From Nemertoderma westbladi (Eukaryota > Xenacoelomorpha > Nemertodermatida > Nemertodermatidae), in assembly GCA_032718475.1 (NCBI GenBank), contig JAUCBJ010003638.1, positions 1 through 35,632 on the forward strand: a DNA stretch of 35,632 bases, in the 5' to 3' direction. The notes below the pieces were generated by a model. The model had not been told where the DNA came from, ran no database searches, and worked only from the letters and a program-made list of their open reading frames with translations. The position numbers and the translations under genes are program-made. Below, piece by piece: positions 19,042 to 31,172 of the stretch; the stretch's first letter is position 1; every line of letters begins with the position of its first letter.

Positions 19042-19216
19042 CATGGAGTGAATAAGCATGGTGGACAGCCCATGACTTTCTCGAGACGCATCTCAAAGGA
19101 CACTGGCCTTGAAGATGCGGATGATCTAGCAAATGTCATGGGTGATAAGGAGTTGTGGGGGTATAATTTTGTGGACAAGCCGGCACAGCATTCTTAAAAT
19201 GCACCTGCAATACAGC
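19042..19216 (+). pseudogene. RTE ORF2 C-terminal fragment C, inverted relative to fragment B
   Basis: The plus strand encodes 'RISKDTGLEDADDLANVMGD', then 'KELWGYNFVDKPAQHS' and a stop. This is the same C-terminal tail as in fragment B (minus strand, 16969-16797), clearly similar at nucleotide level, and inverted. It shows a second insertion of the same RTE family. No RT motifs are left. Confidence 0.75.
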
Positions 19217-19249
19217 GTGCCGATCCTAGTAGTAGTAGTGTAAATGGAT

Positions 19250-19275
19250 CCCCCCCCCCCCCCCCCCCCACCCCC
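19250..19275 (+). repeat. Poly(C) tract, C20-A-C5
   Basis: The second long C run in 600 bp. It lies about 35 bp after RTE fragment C, next to a short AGT repeat (19228-19239). Confidence 0.95.
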
Positions 19276-19479
19276 AGATTTTAATAAGCCTTATAAATAA
19301 AATTAGAATAAGCTTAAATAAGCTTTACACCTTTCCAGCTATTTAAATATACTGTTAGGTGTTGAGTAGGCAACCTATTCATTTAATACTAATACCATAG
19401 ACCTACTTCAAAACTCACTCCATTAATTATTTCAAGGCCAATTATCCTATCATAGTGTGGCAAACAAACGGGCATTTTC

Positions 19480-19790
19480 GGGGTTTTATCAGAACGAATC
19501 ATTAAAAGTCCCTCTGGCATTTAACTAATAAGAAACCCCCCAATATCTAATTTAAGGGGTTTTATCAGAAATTAAATCCCATATTGAAGGTGCTTAAACA
19601 GAGTTTTTTCCTATTTAGGTGGTTTTAACAGATCAAGCGATTTTTCGACGGGATCTTATTTTGAGTTTTTCTCGGTTTAAGGCTGTTTTAACTTCTGGGG
19701 TTTTGTCAGAAGGTGGATATCAATCTAAGGTACCAGAAACACCAAAAACCTGAAAGTGGCCAAAAATCGACTTAAGGGGTTTTACCAGAT
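19480..19790 (+). repeat. Degenerate tandem repeat marked by GGGGTTTTATCAGA
   Basis: The word recurs at 19480, 19556, 19618 (GGTGGTTTTAACAGAT), 19697 (GGGGTTTTGTCAGA) and 19776 (GGGGTTTTACCAGAT). The spacings are 76, 62, 79 and 79 bp. The sequence between is diverged, so this is an old tandem array of roughly 78-bp units. Confidence 0.65.
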
Positions 19791-19927
19791 TACCCACGAT
19801 AATAAATTTGGTAAATAGGTACCCAAGGTGTATTAATGATATTTATTTGCACTTGCACTGTTGTAACCCATGACTGCAATATTGTCCCATAATTCTAAAT
19901 AAAATGCTCACGCAAAATGCAATATTT

Positions 19928-20396
19928 TATTCTCGATATTTTTCAACATTCGATATTTTAACTCTCGATATTTTTACTCTCTATATTTTTCAACACTCGA
20001 TATTTTTACTCTCGATTAACACTCGATATTTTTACTCTCGATTAACACTCGATATTTTTCAACACTTGATATTTTTCATCTCGCGTTATTTTTACTCTCG
20101 ATATTTTTTAATCACATTAATTTCCAACACTCATTATTTTTACTCTCGATATTTTTCAACACTCGATATTTTTACTCTCGATATTTTTCAACACTCGATA
20201 TTTTTACTCTCGATATTTTTTAACACACTATATTTTTCAACACTCATTATTTTCGATAATTTTCATCTCGCGTTATTTTTACTCTCGATATTTTTTAATC
20301 ATGCTAATTTTCAACACTCGTTATTTTTACTCTCGATATTTTTACTCTCGTTATTTTTACTCTCTATATTTTTCAAGTCTCGATATTTTTCCCCAT
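19928..20396 (+). repeat. AT-rich minisatellite of CTCGATATTTTT units
   Basis: Alternating 15-bp (CTCGATATTTTTACT) and 17-bp (ACTCGATATTTTTCAAC) units with local scrambling, about 25-30 units in all. The open frame across it (19904-20443) encodes only Phe/Ile/Ser-rich repeats and is not a gene. Confidence 0.93.
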
Positions 20397-20439
20397 TACC
20401 GTTTACAGCGAGACTATTTTCTAGAGAATTAATTTTTGT

Positions 20440-22176
20440 ATAGATAGAGTGTACAAGGCGCGTACGAGAAAAGCGAGATTGAGGAGTTTGGCGGAAGGCT
20501 CGCGAGCCTACCATTCTATTGGATCTCTCACGACCAATTGGAACCAAAGGAGATGACACCCAACTCTTCGATAGCATTACCTTCGCTCAATGCTTGTCGC
20601 AGAGGCTACAGATAGATACCTCACGTAGAGATGACACGAGAGCCTCAACCTTACCCTACTCAAGCGGTAGCGCCAGTTGTGAGGATATCTAATTTCCCCA
20701 TCAGCATATCAACTCGTGCGGATACAAAATACGAGATCCCTACAGTGGAACATCCGGAGATTATAACGAACCTGGATTTCCTCCCATCAGTAATGTTTAG
20801 TGATATGTTAGAGGCTTCGGAGTTGCGGAGAGTAACAGTACAGAAGATTGTACGCAACGTGCCTCCACATATTACTGACTTTAAGGAAGTTGATCGAGCG
20901 GGAGTGGATATCGCATTTGTGTCTTGAGAGGATTCTTGACGAGGACAATCCGTTTATGGATCGGAGTCGGCATGTTTGAGACTGATACCGATATTGCGAC
21001 CAACTGAATGGGGGAAACCCATCAGTTTTGAAGACAAGAAGGTTTTCGGAAAGATTTGGCAACCCTCGGAGGAGTTACTCGATGAGTGGGATGCGACGAG
21101 TCGATCTTTGCGCGAGAACGGATATATGTTTTACGAGAATGAGGGTGGAAGCCATCAACAGAGCCTCACCTCGAAAACCATTCATATTCGAGCGCCAGAT
21201 GGAGTGTTACACGTCTTCAGCCATGCCGATGCCGGAGGAGACAACTCGACGGCACGCCATGATAACGAGGACGATTAATTCTTTGGATCTAGCTTGTAAC
21301 ATAGAAGCTAGGATGCTAACAAAGGCAGTGTGCGACGTCATGTTAGATAAGAGCATTGTGAAGATCGGATCTGGAGTGCGGGATGATCTCATCAGCGACT
21401 TTGCAGGGATGCCCAAGGAAGAAGACAGATTGCCTACGGTGTACATGGACACTAGACCCCTTTTGCTCTGGGCGATAGAGCAAGGATACTTCAGAGAATA
21501 TAATACCCTAAAAACTGGAACTGGATATATCTCATATTTGATGTTTAGTTGGAATTATAAGGAGAGCAAGAGGAACAAAAATATGGATGTATATGGAGAA
21601 GGTGATACGCCTAACATCAATGAGTTCGAATCACAGTTGAAGTGGAGAGGATGCGTATACTGGGCAATTACCTCACCTCTGCGGATAATCTTACAATATT
21701 ATTTGGCTATAAAGTCATCGTTTAATGTGTGTTTCATCGCCGATATAGTATCTAGGACTCTAAAGCGACACCCGCTATGTCTTGGAGAGGGACATACAGT
21801 TTATGAAGGAGGGAGGATGCATACCGATGTGTTTCGTCGATTCCTTCACCCATTCTACAACACCGACGGTCACTGTGATGCTTTTACGTGTGCGAGATTC
21901 AGTGTCTTTCACGAAGTTTATCGCATCCACGCAGGAAGTCTCGTTGACAGACCGTCGATGTTAACATTAGTACCCTATGAAGGGGAACGCCACGCGGAGA
22001 TTACAGACCCGGAAGAATCATAGAAGTCGGGCGCGCCTACCATTCATCACCCCGATGGCGATTCGACCGAGTCCATGATAATCAATGAGCTGTTGCGGCA
22101 AATTATCGCAATAGAGGGGAATCTTCCGAGGAAGACACAAACCAAGATTCGTCAACTCAAGAGAAGCGACGCTATG
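20440..22176 (+). pseudogene. Unrecognised decayed coding region with a weak exonuclease-like stretch
   Basis: Coding-like segments change frame. The frame of 20631-20927 is first ('MTREPQPYPTQAVAPVV...'). A short segment follows in the frame of 20881-20990, then the frame of 20976 to about 21150 ('RPTEWGKPISFEDKKVFGKI'), then the frame of about 21150-22023. That last frame has 290 clean codons, a TAG at 22021-22023, and 51 more coding-like codons after it to 22176. The sequence around 21345-21480 (DKSIVKIGSGVRDDL..., then MDTRPLL) and 21650-21720 (WRGCVYWAITSPLRIILQYY) resembles motifs II and III of DEDD 3'-5' exonucleases. The expected Asp in motif III is Ser and motif I is not found, so this is only a hint. 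GC content is higher than in the flanks. It may come from a large DNA transposon, an endogenised virus or a host gene. Confidence 0.5.
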
Positions 22177-22183
22177 GTATGTG

Positions 22184-22202
22184 TAACACACACACACACA
22201 CG
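22184..22202 (+). repeat. (CA)n microsatellite
   Basis: About eight CA dinucleotides, directly after the decayed coding region. Confidence 0.9.
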
Positions 22203-22623
22203 TGTCTTATGATTCTGTTTTCTGTTCTACTGATATTATACCCTTTTGACTGTCTTTTCTGTTGGCAGTAATGTTTTACGCTAGTGTTTGGCTGACTCAC
22301 TGGCTCGTATTATACCCATATAAATCACACCGCGGCAAGTCTACAGTAGTTTAGGTCCATTTGCGGTAGTTAGGATTCGCTACGCGGGGATTGTTTTCTC
22401 GTGAGTTTGGTCTGTTTCTGTAGACTGTACATATGCCTCACCGGTTAGGGACTGGTCACCCTGATTATCAAGTTAGCCCGGGAAATTGATTCGCCCAAGT
22501 TTAATGGAAGACATCAGGCAACGATCTCGCCAGTAGTAGTTTGTGTACTTTGGTATCTATTATTTAGGCCCGATTGTTGGGATTTTACAGTAGATATTGT
22601 ACAACAGTTACTGGACTTTACAG
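22203..22623. other. Non-coding stretch between the coding relic and the large array
   Basis: No gene seen. A pyrimidine-rich tract ending in CAG at 22268 could be a splice acceptor. The left border of the minisatellite falls at about 22624, directly after a repeated ACAGTAG word. Confidence 0.4.
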
Positions 22624-25040
22624 TAGGGGTAGCAGAGAGGAGTTGGTACACATAGAGGGTGTAGGGATACCAGAGAGGAGTCGGTACACATAGAGATTGT
22701 AGGGATAGAAGAGTGGAGTTGGGACATAGAGGGTGTAGGGATAGCAGAGAGGAGTTGGTACACATAGAGGGTGTAGGGATACCAGAGAGGAGTCGGTACA
22801 CATAGAGATTGTAGGGATAGCAGAGAGGACTTGGTACACATAGAGGGTGAAGGGATAGCATAGTGGAGTGGGACATAGAGAGTGTAGGGATATCAGAGAG
22901 GAGTTGGTACATAGAGATTGTAGGGATAGAAGAATGGAGTTGGGACATAGAGAGTGACTACGGGATACCAGAGAGGAGTTGGCACATAGAGATTGTAGGG
23001 ATAGAAGAGTGAAGTTGGGACATAGAGAGTGACTACGGGATCCCAGAGAGGAGTTAGTACACATAGAGGGTGTAAGGATAGCAGAGAGGAGTTGGTACAC
23101 ATAGCGGGTGTAGGGATAGCAGAGAGGAGTTGGGACATAGAGGGTGTAGGGATAGCAGAGAGGAGTTGGTCCATAGAGAGTGTAGGGATAGCAGAGATGG
23201 AGTTGGGACATAGAGAGTGACTACGGGATACCAGAGAGGAGTTGGCACATAGAGATTGTAGGGATAGAAGAGTGAAGTTGGGACATAGAGAGTGACTACG
23301 GGATACCAGAGAGGAGTTGGGTCATAGAGGGTGTGGGGATAGCAGAGATGAGTTGGTACACATAGAGGGTGTAGGGATAGCAGAGAGGAGTTGGGACACA
23401 TAGCGGGTGTAGGGATAGCAGAGAGGAGTTGGGACATAGAGGGTGTAGGGATAACAGAGATGAGTTGGGACACATAGAGGGTGTAGGGATAGCAGAGAGG
23501 AGTTGGTACATAGAGGGTGTAAGGATAGCAGAGAGGAGTTGGTACACATAGCGGGTGTAGGGATAGCAGAGAGGAGTTGGGACATAGAGGGTGTAGGGAT
23601 ACCAGAGAGGAGTCGGGACATAGAGGGTGTAGGGATACCAGAGAGGAGTTGGGACATAGAGGGTGTAGGGATAGCAGAGAGGAGTTGGGACATAGAGGGT
23701 GTAGGGATAGCAGAGAGGAGTTGGGTACATAGAGGGTGTAGGGATACCAGAGAGGAGTTGGTACACATAGATGGTGTAGGGATAGCAGAGAGGAGTTGGT
23801 ACACATAGCGGGTGTAGGGATAGCAGAGAGGAGTTGGGACATAGAGGGTGTAGGGATAGCAGAGAGGAGTTGGTACATAGAGGGTGTAGGGATAGCAGAG
23901 AGGAGTTGGGACATAGAGGGTGTAGGGATACCAGAGAGGAGTTGGGACATATAGAGGGTGTAGGGATAGCAGAGAGGAGTTGGTACACATAGCGGGTGTA
24001 GGGATAGCAGAGAGGAGTTGGGACATAGAGGGTGTAGGGATACCAGAGAGGAGTTGGGACATAGAGGGTGTAGGGATAGCAGAGAGGAGTTGGGACATAG
24101 AGGGTGTAGGGATAGCAGAGAGGAGTTGGTACACATAGAGGGTGTAGGGATACCAGAGAGGAGTTGGGACATAGAGGGTGTAGGGATAGCAGAGAGGAGT
24201 TGGGACATAGAGGGTGTAGGGATAGCAGAGAGGAGTTGGGACATAGAGGGTGTAGGGATAGCAGAGAGGAGTTGGTACACGTAGATGGTGTAGGGATAGC
24301 AGAGAGGAGTTGGGACATAGAGGGTGTAGGGATAGCAGAGAGGAGTTGGTACACGTAGATGGTGTAGGGATAGCAGAGAGGAGTTGGGACATAGAGGGTG
24401 TAGGGATAGCAGAGAGGAGTTGGTACACTAGATGGTGTAGGGATAGCAGAGAGGAGTTGGGACATAGAGGGTGTAGGGATAGCAGAGAGGAGTTGGTACA
24501 CGTAGATGGTGTAGGGATAGCAGAGAGGAGTTGGGACATAGAGGGTGTAGGGATAGCAGAGAGGAGTTGGTACACATAGCGGGTGTAGGGATAGCAGAGA
24601 GGAGTTGGGACATAGAGGGTGTAGGGATAGCAGAGAGGAGTTGGTACACATAGCGGGTGTAGGGATAGCAGAGAGGAGTTGGTACACGTAGATGGTGTAG
24701 GGATACCAGAGAGGAGTTGGGACATAGAGGGTGTAGGGATAGCAGAGAGGAGTTGGTACATAGAGGGTGTAGGGATAGCAGAGAGGAGTTGGGTACATAG
24801 AGGGTGTAGGGATAGCAGAGAGGAGTTGGGACATAGAGGGTGTAGGGATAGCAGAGAGGAGTTGGGTCATAGAGGGTGTAGGGATAGCAGAGAGGAGTTG
24901 GTACATAGAGGGTGTAGGGATAGCAGAGAGGAGTTGGGACATAGAGGGTGTAGGGATAGCAGAGAGGAGTTGGTACATAGAGGGTGTAGGGATAGCAGAG
25001 AGGAGTTGGTACACATAGCGGGTGTAGGGATAGCAGAGAG

Positions 25041-26750
25041 GTGTTGGGTCATAGAGGGTGTAGGGATAGCAGAGAGGAGTTGGGACATGGAGGGTGTAGG
25101 GATAGCAGAGAGGAGTTGGGACATAGAGGGTGTAGGGATACCAGAGAGGAGTTGGGACATAGAGGGTGTAGGGATAGCAGAGAGGAGTTGGTACACATAG
25201 CGGGTGTAGGGATAGCAGAGAGGAGTTGGGTCATAGAGGGTGTAGGGATAGCAGAGAGGAGTTGGGACATAGAGGGTGTAGGGATAGCAGAGAGGAGTTG
25301 GTACACGTAGATGGTGTAGGGATACCAGAGAGGAGTTGGGACATAGAGGGTGTAGGGATAGCAGAGAGGAGTTGGTACACATAGAGGGTGTAGGGATAGC
25401 AGAGAGGAGTTGGGTCATAGAGGGTGTAGGGATAGCAGAGAGGAGTTGGGACATAGAGGGTGTAGGGATAGCAGAGAGGAGTTGGTACACGTAGATGGTG
25501 TAGGGATACCAGAGAGGAGTTGGGACATAGAGGGTGTAGGGATAGCAGAGAGGAGTTGGGTCATAGAGGGTGTAAGGATAGCAGAGAGGAGTTGGTACAC
25601 ATAGCGGGTGTAGGGATAGCAGAGAGGAGTTGGTACATAGAGGGTGTAGGGATAGCAGAGAGGAGTTGGGACATAGAGGGTGTAGGGATAGCAGAGAGGA
25701 GTTGGGACATAGCGGGTGTAGGGATAGCAGAGAGGAGTTGGGACATAGAGGGTGTAGGGATAGCAGAGAGGAGTTGGGACATAGCGGGTGTAGGGATAGC
25801 AGAGAGGAGTTGGTACATAGAGGGTGTAGGGATAGCAGAGAGGAGTTGGGACATAGAGGGTGTAGGGATAGCAGAGAGGAGTTGGGACATAGAGGGTGTA
25901 GGGATAGCAGAGAGGAGTTGGTACACGTAGATGGTGTAGGGATACCAGAGAGGAGTTGGAACATAGAGGGTGTAGGATAGCAGTAGCAGAGAGGAGTTGG
26001 GACACGTAGAGGGTGTAGGGATACCAGAGAGGAGTTGGGACATAGAGGGTGTAGGGATAGCAGAGAGGAGTTGGGACATAGAGGGTGTAGGGATAGCAGA
26101 GAGGAGTTGGGACATAGAGGGTGTAGGGATAGCAGAGAGGAGTTGGTACACGTAGATGGTGTAGGGATACCAGAGAGGAGTTGGGACATAGAGGGTGTAG
26201 GGATAGCAGTAGCAGAGAGGAGTTGGGACACGTAGATGGTGTAGGGATACCAGAGAGGAGTTGGGACATAGAGGGTGTAGGGATAGCAGAGAGGAGTTGG
26301 GACATAGAGGGTGTAGGGATAGCAGAGAGGAGTTGGTACACATAGCGGGTGTAGGGATAGCAGAGAGGAGTTGGTACACGTAGATGGTGTAGGGATACCA
26401 GAGAGGAGTTGGGACATAGAGGGTGTAGGGATAGCAGAGAGGAGTTGGTACATAGAGGGTGTAGGGATAGCAGAGAGGAGTTGGTACACATAGCGGGTGT
26501 AGGGATAGCAGAGAGGAGTTGGTACACATAGCGGGTGTAGGGATAGCAGAGAGGAGTTGGGTCATAGAGGGTGTAGGGATAGCAGAGAGGAGTTGGGACA
26601 TGGAGGGTGTAAGGATAGCAGAGAGGAGTTGGTACACATAGCGGGTGTAGGGATAGCAGAGAGGAGTTGGTACACATAGCGGGTGTAGGGATAGCAGAGA
26701 GGAGTTGGGTCATAGAGGGTGTAGGAATAGCAGAGAGGAGTTGGTACACG
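25041..26750 (+). repeat. Source or copy of a large internal duplication in the array
   Basis: Rare variants recur at a fixed distance of 4422 bp. GGATAGCAGTAGCAG at 25975 and 26201 recurs at 30397 and 30623, and GTAGGAATAG at 26721 recurs at 31143. Near the left end the GTGTTGGG variant (25041, 29828) is 4787 bp apart, so one copy has gained or lost about 365 bp (ten units). A block of at least 1.3 kb was therefore duplicated as a unit. Confidence 0.85.
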
Positions 26751-29700
26751 TAGATGGTGTAGGGATAGCAGAGAGGAGTTGGGACATAGAGGGTGTAGGG
26801 ATAGCAGAGAGGAGTTGGGTCATAGAGGGTGTAAGGATAGCAGAGAGGAGTTGGTACACGTAGATGGTGTAGGGATAGCAGAGAGGAGTTGGGACATAGA
26901 GGGTGTAGGGATAGCAGAGAGGAGTTGGGTCATAGAGGGTGTAAGGATAGCAGAGAGGAGTTGGTACACATAGCGGGTGTATCGATAGCAGAGAGGAGTT
27001 GGTACACGTAGATGGTGTAGGGATAGCAGAGAGGAGTTGGGACATAGAGGGTGTAGGGATAGCAGAGAGGAGTTGGGTCATAGAGGGTGTAAGGATAGCA
27101 GAGAGGAGTTGGTACACGTAAATGGTGTAGGGATAGCAGAGAGGAGTTGGGACATAGAGGGTGTAGGGATAGCAGAGAGGAGTTGGGACATAGAGGGTGT
27201 AGGGATAGCAGAGAGGAGTTGGGACATAGAGGGTGTAGGGATAGCAGAGAGGAGTTGGGTCATAGAGGGTGTAAGGATAACAGAGAGGAGTTGGTACACG
27301 TAGATGGTGTAGGGATAGCAGAGAGGAGTTGGGACATAGAGGGTGTAGGGATAGCAGAGAGGAGTTGGGTCATAGAGGGTGTAAGGATAACAGAGAGGAG
27401 TTGGTACACGTAGTTGGTGTAGGGATAGCAGAGAGGAGTTGGGACATAGAGGGTGTAGGGATAGCAGAGAGGAGTTGGGTCATAGAGGGTGTAAGGATAG
27501 CAGAGAGGAGTTGGTACACATAGCGGGTGTATCGATAGCAGAGAGGAGTTGGTACACGTAGATGGTGTAGGGATAGCAGAGAGGAGTTGGGACATAGAGG
27601 GTGTAGGGATAGCAGAGAGGAGTTGGGTCATAGAGGGTGTAAGGATAGCAGAGAGGAGTTGGTACACGTAAATGGTGTAGGGATAGCAGAGAGGAGTTGG
27701 GACATAGAGGGTGTAGGGATAGCAGAGAGGAGTTGGGTCATAGAGGGTGTAGGGATAGCAGAGAGGAGTTGGTACACATAGGGGGTATAAGGATAGCAGA
27801 GAGGAGTTGGGTCATAGAGGGTGTAGGGATAGCAGAGAGGAGTTGGTACACATAGGGGGTATAAGGATAGCAGAGAGGAGTTGGGTCATAGAGGGTGTAG
27901 GGATAGCAGAGAGGAGTTGGTACACATAGGGGGTATAAGGATAGCAGAGAGGAGTTGGGTCATAGAGGGTGTAAGGATAACAGAGAGGAGTTGGTACACG
28001 TAGATGGTGTAGGGATAGCAGAGAGGAGTTGGGACATAGAGGGTGTAGGGATAGCAGTGAGGAGTTGGGTCATAGAGGGTGTAAGGATAACAGAGAGGAG
28101 TTGGTACACGTAGTTGGTGTAGGGATAGCAGAGAGGAGTTGGGACATAGAGGGTGTAGGGATAGCAGAGAGGAGTTGGGTCATAGAGGGTGTAAGGATAG
28201 CAGAGAGGAGTTGGTACACATAGCGGGTGTAGGGATGGCAGAGAGGAGTTGGGACATAGAGGGTGTAGGGATAGCAGAGAGGAGTTGGGACATAGAGGGT
28301 GTAAGGATAGCAGAGAGGAGTTGGGTCATAGAGGGTGTAAGGATAGCAGAGAGGAGTTGGTACACGTAGATGGTGTAGGGATAGCAGAGAGGAGTTGGGA
28401 CATAGAGGGTGTAGGGATAGCAGAGAGGAGTTGGGTCATAGAGGGTGTAAGGATAGCAGAGAGGAGTTGGTACACGTAGATGGTGTAGGGATAGCAGAGA
28501 GGAGTTGGGACATAGAGGGTGTAGGGATAGCAGAGAGGAGTTGGGTCATAGAGGGTGTAAGGATAACAGAGATGAGTTGGTACACGTAGATGGTGTAGGG
28601 ATAGCAGAGAGGAGTTGGGACATAGAGGGTGTAGGGATAGCAGAGAGGAGTTGGGTCATAGTGGGTGTAAGGATAACAGAGAGGAGTTGGTACACGTAGA
28701 TGGTGTAGGGATAGCAGAGAGGAGTTGGGACATAGAGGGTGTAGGGATAGCAGAGAGGAGTTCGGTCATAGAGGGTGTAAGGATAGCAGAGAGGAGTTGG
28801 TACACATAGCGGGTGTATGGATAGCAGAGAGGAGTTGGGTCATAGAGGGTGTAAGGATAGCAGAGAGGAGTTGGTACACGTAGATGGTGTAGGGATAGCA
28901 GAGAGGAGTTGGGACATAGAGGGTGTAGGGATAGCAGAGAGGAGTTGGGTCATAGAGGGTGTAAGGATAGCAGAGAGGAGTTGGTACACGTAGATGGTGT
29001 AGGGATAGCAGAGAGGAGTTGGGACATAGAGGGTGTAGGGATAGCAGAGAGGAGTTGGGTCATAGAGGGTGTAAGGATAGCAGAGAGGAGTTGGTACACA
29101 TAGCGGGTGTATGGATAGCAGAGAGGAGTTGGGTCATAGAGGGTGTAGGGATAGCAGAGAGGAGTTGGGACATAGAGGGTGTAGGGATACCAGAGAGGAG
29201 TTGGTACATAGAGATTGTAGGGATAGCAGAGAGGAGTTGGTACACATAGAGATTGTAGGGATAGAAGAGAGGAGTTGGTACACACACATAGCGGGTGTAG
29301 GGATAGCAGAGAGGAGTTGGGACATAGAGGGTGTAAGGATAACAGAGAGGAGTTGGTACATAGAGATTGTAGGGATAGCAGAGAGGAGTTGGGACATAGA
29401 GGGTGTAGGGATAGCATAGTGGAGTTGGGTCATAGAGGGTGTAAGGATAGCAGAAAGGAGTTGGTACACATAGCGGGTGTATGGATAGCAGAGAGGAGTT
29501 GGGTCATAGAGGGTGTAAGGATAACAGAGAGGAGTTGGTACACATAGCGGGTGTATGGATAGCAGAGAGGAGTCGGTACACATAGAGATTGTAGGGATAG
29601 AAGAGTGGAGTTGGGACATAGAGGGTGTAGGGATACAAGAGAGGAGTTGGGACATAGAGGGTGTAGGGATACCAGAGATGAGTTGGGACATAGAGGGTGT

Positions 29701-29827
29701 AGGGATAGCAGAGAGGAGTTGTGATACGTAGAGGGTGTAGGGATACCAGAGAGGAGTTGGGACATAGAGGGTGTAGGGATAGCAGAGAGGAGTTGGTACA
29801 CATAGCGGGTGTAGGGATAGCAGAGAG

Positions 29828-31172
29828 GTGTTGGGTCATAGAGGGTGTAGGGATAGCAGAGAGGAGTTGGGACATGGAGGGTGTAGGGATAGCAGAGAGG
29901 AGTTGGTACACGTAGATGGTGTAGGGATACCAGAGAGGAGTTGGGACATAGAGGGTGTAGGGATAGCAGAGAGGAGTTGGGTCATAGAGGGTGTAAGGAT
30001 AGCAGAGAGGAGTTGGTACACATAGCGGGTGTAGGGATAGCAGAGAGGAGTTGGTACATAGAGGGTGTAGGGATAGCAGAGAGGAGTGGGGACATAGAGG
30101 GTGTAGGGATAGCAGAGAGGAGTTGGGACATAGCGGGTGTAGGGATAGCAGAGAGGAGTTGGGACATAGAGGGTGTAGGGATAGCAGAGAGGAGTTGGGA
30201 CATAGCGGGTGTAGGGATAGCAGAGAGGAGTTGGTACATAGAGGGTGTAGGGATAGCAGAGAGGAGTTGGGACATAGAGGGTGTAGGGATAGCAGAGAGG
30301 AGTTGGGACATGGAGGGTGTAGGGATAGCAGAGAGGAGTTGGTACACGTAGATGGTGTAGGGATACCAGAGAGGAGTTGGGACATAGAGGGTGTAGGGAT
30401 AGCAGTAGCAGAGAGGAGTTGGGACACGTAGATGGTGTAGGGATACCATAGAGGAGTTGGGACATAGAGGGTGTAGGGATAGCAGAGAGGAGTTGGGACA
30501 TAGAGGGTGTAGGGATAGCAGAGAGGAGTTGGGACATGGAGGGTGTAGGGATAGCAGAGGGGAGTTGGTACACGTAGATGGTGTAGGGATACCAGAGAGG
30601 AGTTGGGACATAGAGGGTGTAGGGATAGCAGTAGCAGAGAGGAGTTGGGACACGTAGATGGTGTAGGGATACCATAGAGGAGTTGGGACATAGAGGGTGT
30701 AGGGATAGCAGAGAGGAGTTGGGACATAGAGGGTGTAGGGATAGCAGAGAGGAGTTGGTACACATAGCGGGTGTAGGGATAGCAGAGAGGAGTTGGTACA
30801 CGTAGATGGTGTAGGGATACCAGAGAGGAGTTGGGACATAGAGGGTGTAGGGATAGCAGAGAGGAGTTGGTACATAGAGGGTGTAGGGATAGCAGAGAGG
30901 AGTTGGTATACATAGCGGGTGTAGGGATAGCAGAGAGGAGTTGGTACACATAGCGGGTGTAGGGATAGCAGAGAGGAGTTGGGTCATAGAGGGTGTAGGG
31001 ATAGCAGAGAGGAGTTGGGACATGGAGGGTGTAAGGATAGCAGAGAGGAGTTGGTACACATAGCGGGTGTAGGGATAGCAGAGAGGAGTTGGTACACATA
31101 GCGGGTGTAGGGATAGCAGAGAGGAGTTGGGTCATAGAGGGTGTAGGAATAGCAGAGAGGAGTTGGTACACG
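29828..31172 (+). repeat. Second copy of the large internal duplication
   Basis: Partner of the block at 25041-26750, in direct orientation. Single-base differences are scattered through it (for example ATACCATAGAGG variants near 30445 and 30671 absent from the other copy), so the copies have had time to diverge slightly. Confidence 0.85.

Noticed and set aside
19904-20443. 179-codon plus-strand frame
   Set aside because: It is made only of CTCGATATTTTT repeats; its composition is fully explained by the tandem repeat.
22624-22700. Telomeric repeat at the array start
   Set aside because: GGGTGTAGGGATAG words resemble telomere-like G-runs, but the period is 36/38 bp and no TTAGGG series is present.
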